From NCBI RefSeq assembly GCF_003931915.1, contig NZ_RSAA01000035.1, positions 310,001-374,000 on the forward strand: a stretch of 64,000 nucleotides of DNA. The letters run 5' to 3'. Below are positions 63,648-64,000 of the stretch, piece by piece; positions within the stretch are counted from its first letter, which is position 1; each line of letters begins with the position of its first letter. The stretch comes from Saccharopolyspora rhizosphaerae. Lineage in GTDB: Bacteria > Actinomycetota > Actinomycetes > Mycobacteriales > Pseudonocardiaceae. The notes beneath the pieces are model-generated. The model had not been told where the DNA came from. It ran no database searches and saw nothing but the letters and a program-made list of their open reading frames with translations. Both the position numbers and the translations under genes were made by a program.

Positions 63648-64000
63648 TCAGGCGCGGTTCGCCGTCTCGGCCAGGCAGTCCATCAGCGACCTGGTGGCCG
63701 GGAGCTCGCAGACCGCCTCGCGCACGGCCACGTAGATCCGCCGCTTCGGCTCGGGGTTCGTGACGGCGCGGACCTCGACGCCGGGGTGCACCACGTCCAG
63801 GCCCAGGTGCGGGATCAGCGCGATGCCCAGTCCGGCGGCGACGAAGCCCTGCGCGGAGTAGGTGCTGTCGGTCTCCAGCGCGACGTGCGGGGCGAACCCG
63901 GCGCTGGCGTAGGCGTCGCGCAGCAGCCTGGCGCAGATGTCCTCGCGGTCCGTGGCGCTGTTGATCCACGCCTCGTCGGCCAGCTTCGCCATGTCGACGC
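63648..64000 (-). CDS. LysR-family transcriptional regulator, C-terminal part only
   Basis: The frame runs off the right edge of the window, so the N-terminal helix-turn-helix and the start are not visible. What remains is the end of a LysR substrate-binding domain: AHVALETDSTYSAQGFVAAG-like text (VALETDSTYSAQGFVAAGLG), IALIPHLGLDVVHPGVEVRAV, then PKRRIYVAVREAVCELPATR. These are the standard effector-domain strands. The stop TGA (63648-63650) is directly adjacent to the kinase stop on the other strand (63645-63647), a convergent pair with no intergenic space. Confidence 0.88.
   Translation of the reverse strand, partial: VDMAKLADEAWINSATDREDICARLLRDAYASAGFAPHVALETDSTYSAQGFVAAGLGIALIPHLGLDVVHPGVEVRAVTNPEPKRRIYVAVREAVCELPATRSLMDCLAETANRA

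Overview
The window is very GC-rich, almost fully coding DNA from a filamentous or nocardioform actinomycete. GTG and TTG starts are frequent, ribosome binding sites are strong GGAGG types, and several gene families are restricted to actinobacteria (fused FbiC, XRE/DUF397 pair, DUF3017 next to folD, DUF6350, DUF5336, DUF1918, ImuA'/ImuB/DnaE2). From remembered gene content I infer the family Pseudonocardiaceae, probably Saccharopolyspora or a close relative; no 16S gene is present to test this. Most of the window looks like chromosomal core. I see no integrase, transposase, prophage or CRISPR array.

Layout. 0.1-8.4 kb: F420 synthase fbiC, a secreted subtilisin-like protease, an FAD reductase, a RibD-type reductase, a gene-poor stretch with a large inverted repeat, and exonuclease III. 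8.6-15 kb: an XRE/DUF397 regulator pair with a cluster of TGCACGTGCA palindromes between the two genes, then a group of secreted proteins (ricin-type lectin, PL14-like lyase, zinc amidase whose C-terminus is broken by a frameshift). 15-20 kb: BrkB/YihY membrane protein, glutamate dehydrogenase, tRNA-Val(GAC), a small SH3 protein and isocitrate dehydrogenase. 20-27.5 kb: YdjM-like membrane protein, lipoprotein, DUF1918, a divergent TetR/oxidoreductase pair, DUF4253, and the MFS-folD-DUF3017 cluster. 27.7-33.6 kb: a large protein ending in a TNT-type NAD glycohydrolase domain and starting with a YezG-like (immunity-type) domain, a pentapeptide-repeat protein, a VOC protein, a universal stress protein with a decayed tandem copy beside it, and an M20 peptidase. 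33.8-39.7 kb: the imuA'-imuB-dnaE2 mutagenic repair cassette, with one perfect SOS box upstream of imuA' and two imperfect ones before dnaE2. 40-49 kb: purN-purH, DUF6350, DUF5336, sucC-sucD and a large membrane protein. 49.5-57.5 kb: M23 peptidase, a fused double methyltransferase, the PcrA/UvrD1 helicase, chorismate mutase preceded by an apparent aromatic-amino-acid attenuator, and hbdH with an MFS transporter. 57.6-64 kb: small membrane-anchored proteins, two tandem Ser/Thr protein kinases and the end of a LysR regulator.

How genes work together. icd, sucC, sucD and gdhA cover the 2-oxoglutarate part of central carbon and nitrogen metabolism. purN and purH overlap by GTGA and supply successive formyl-transfer steps of purine synthesis, with folD elsewhere in the window making the formyl-folate donor. 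imuA' and imuB also overlap by GTGA and, with dnaE2, form the SOS-inducible translesion module. The least expected signal is the 54.8-54.95 kb leader. A 20-codon reading frame containing Tyr-Glu-Phe-Tyr-Tyr overlaps a hairpin whose second arm can instead pair with the first arm of a terminator, just ahead of chorismate mutase, the branch enzyme toward Phe and Tyr. Other places worth checking are the toxin/immunity-type domain fusion, the palindrome cluster of the XRE/DUF397 pair, and the decayed usp duplication.
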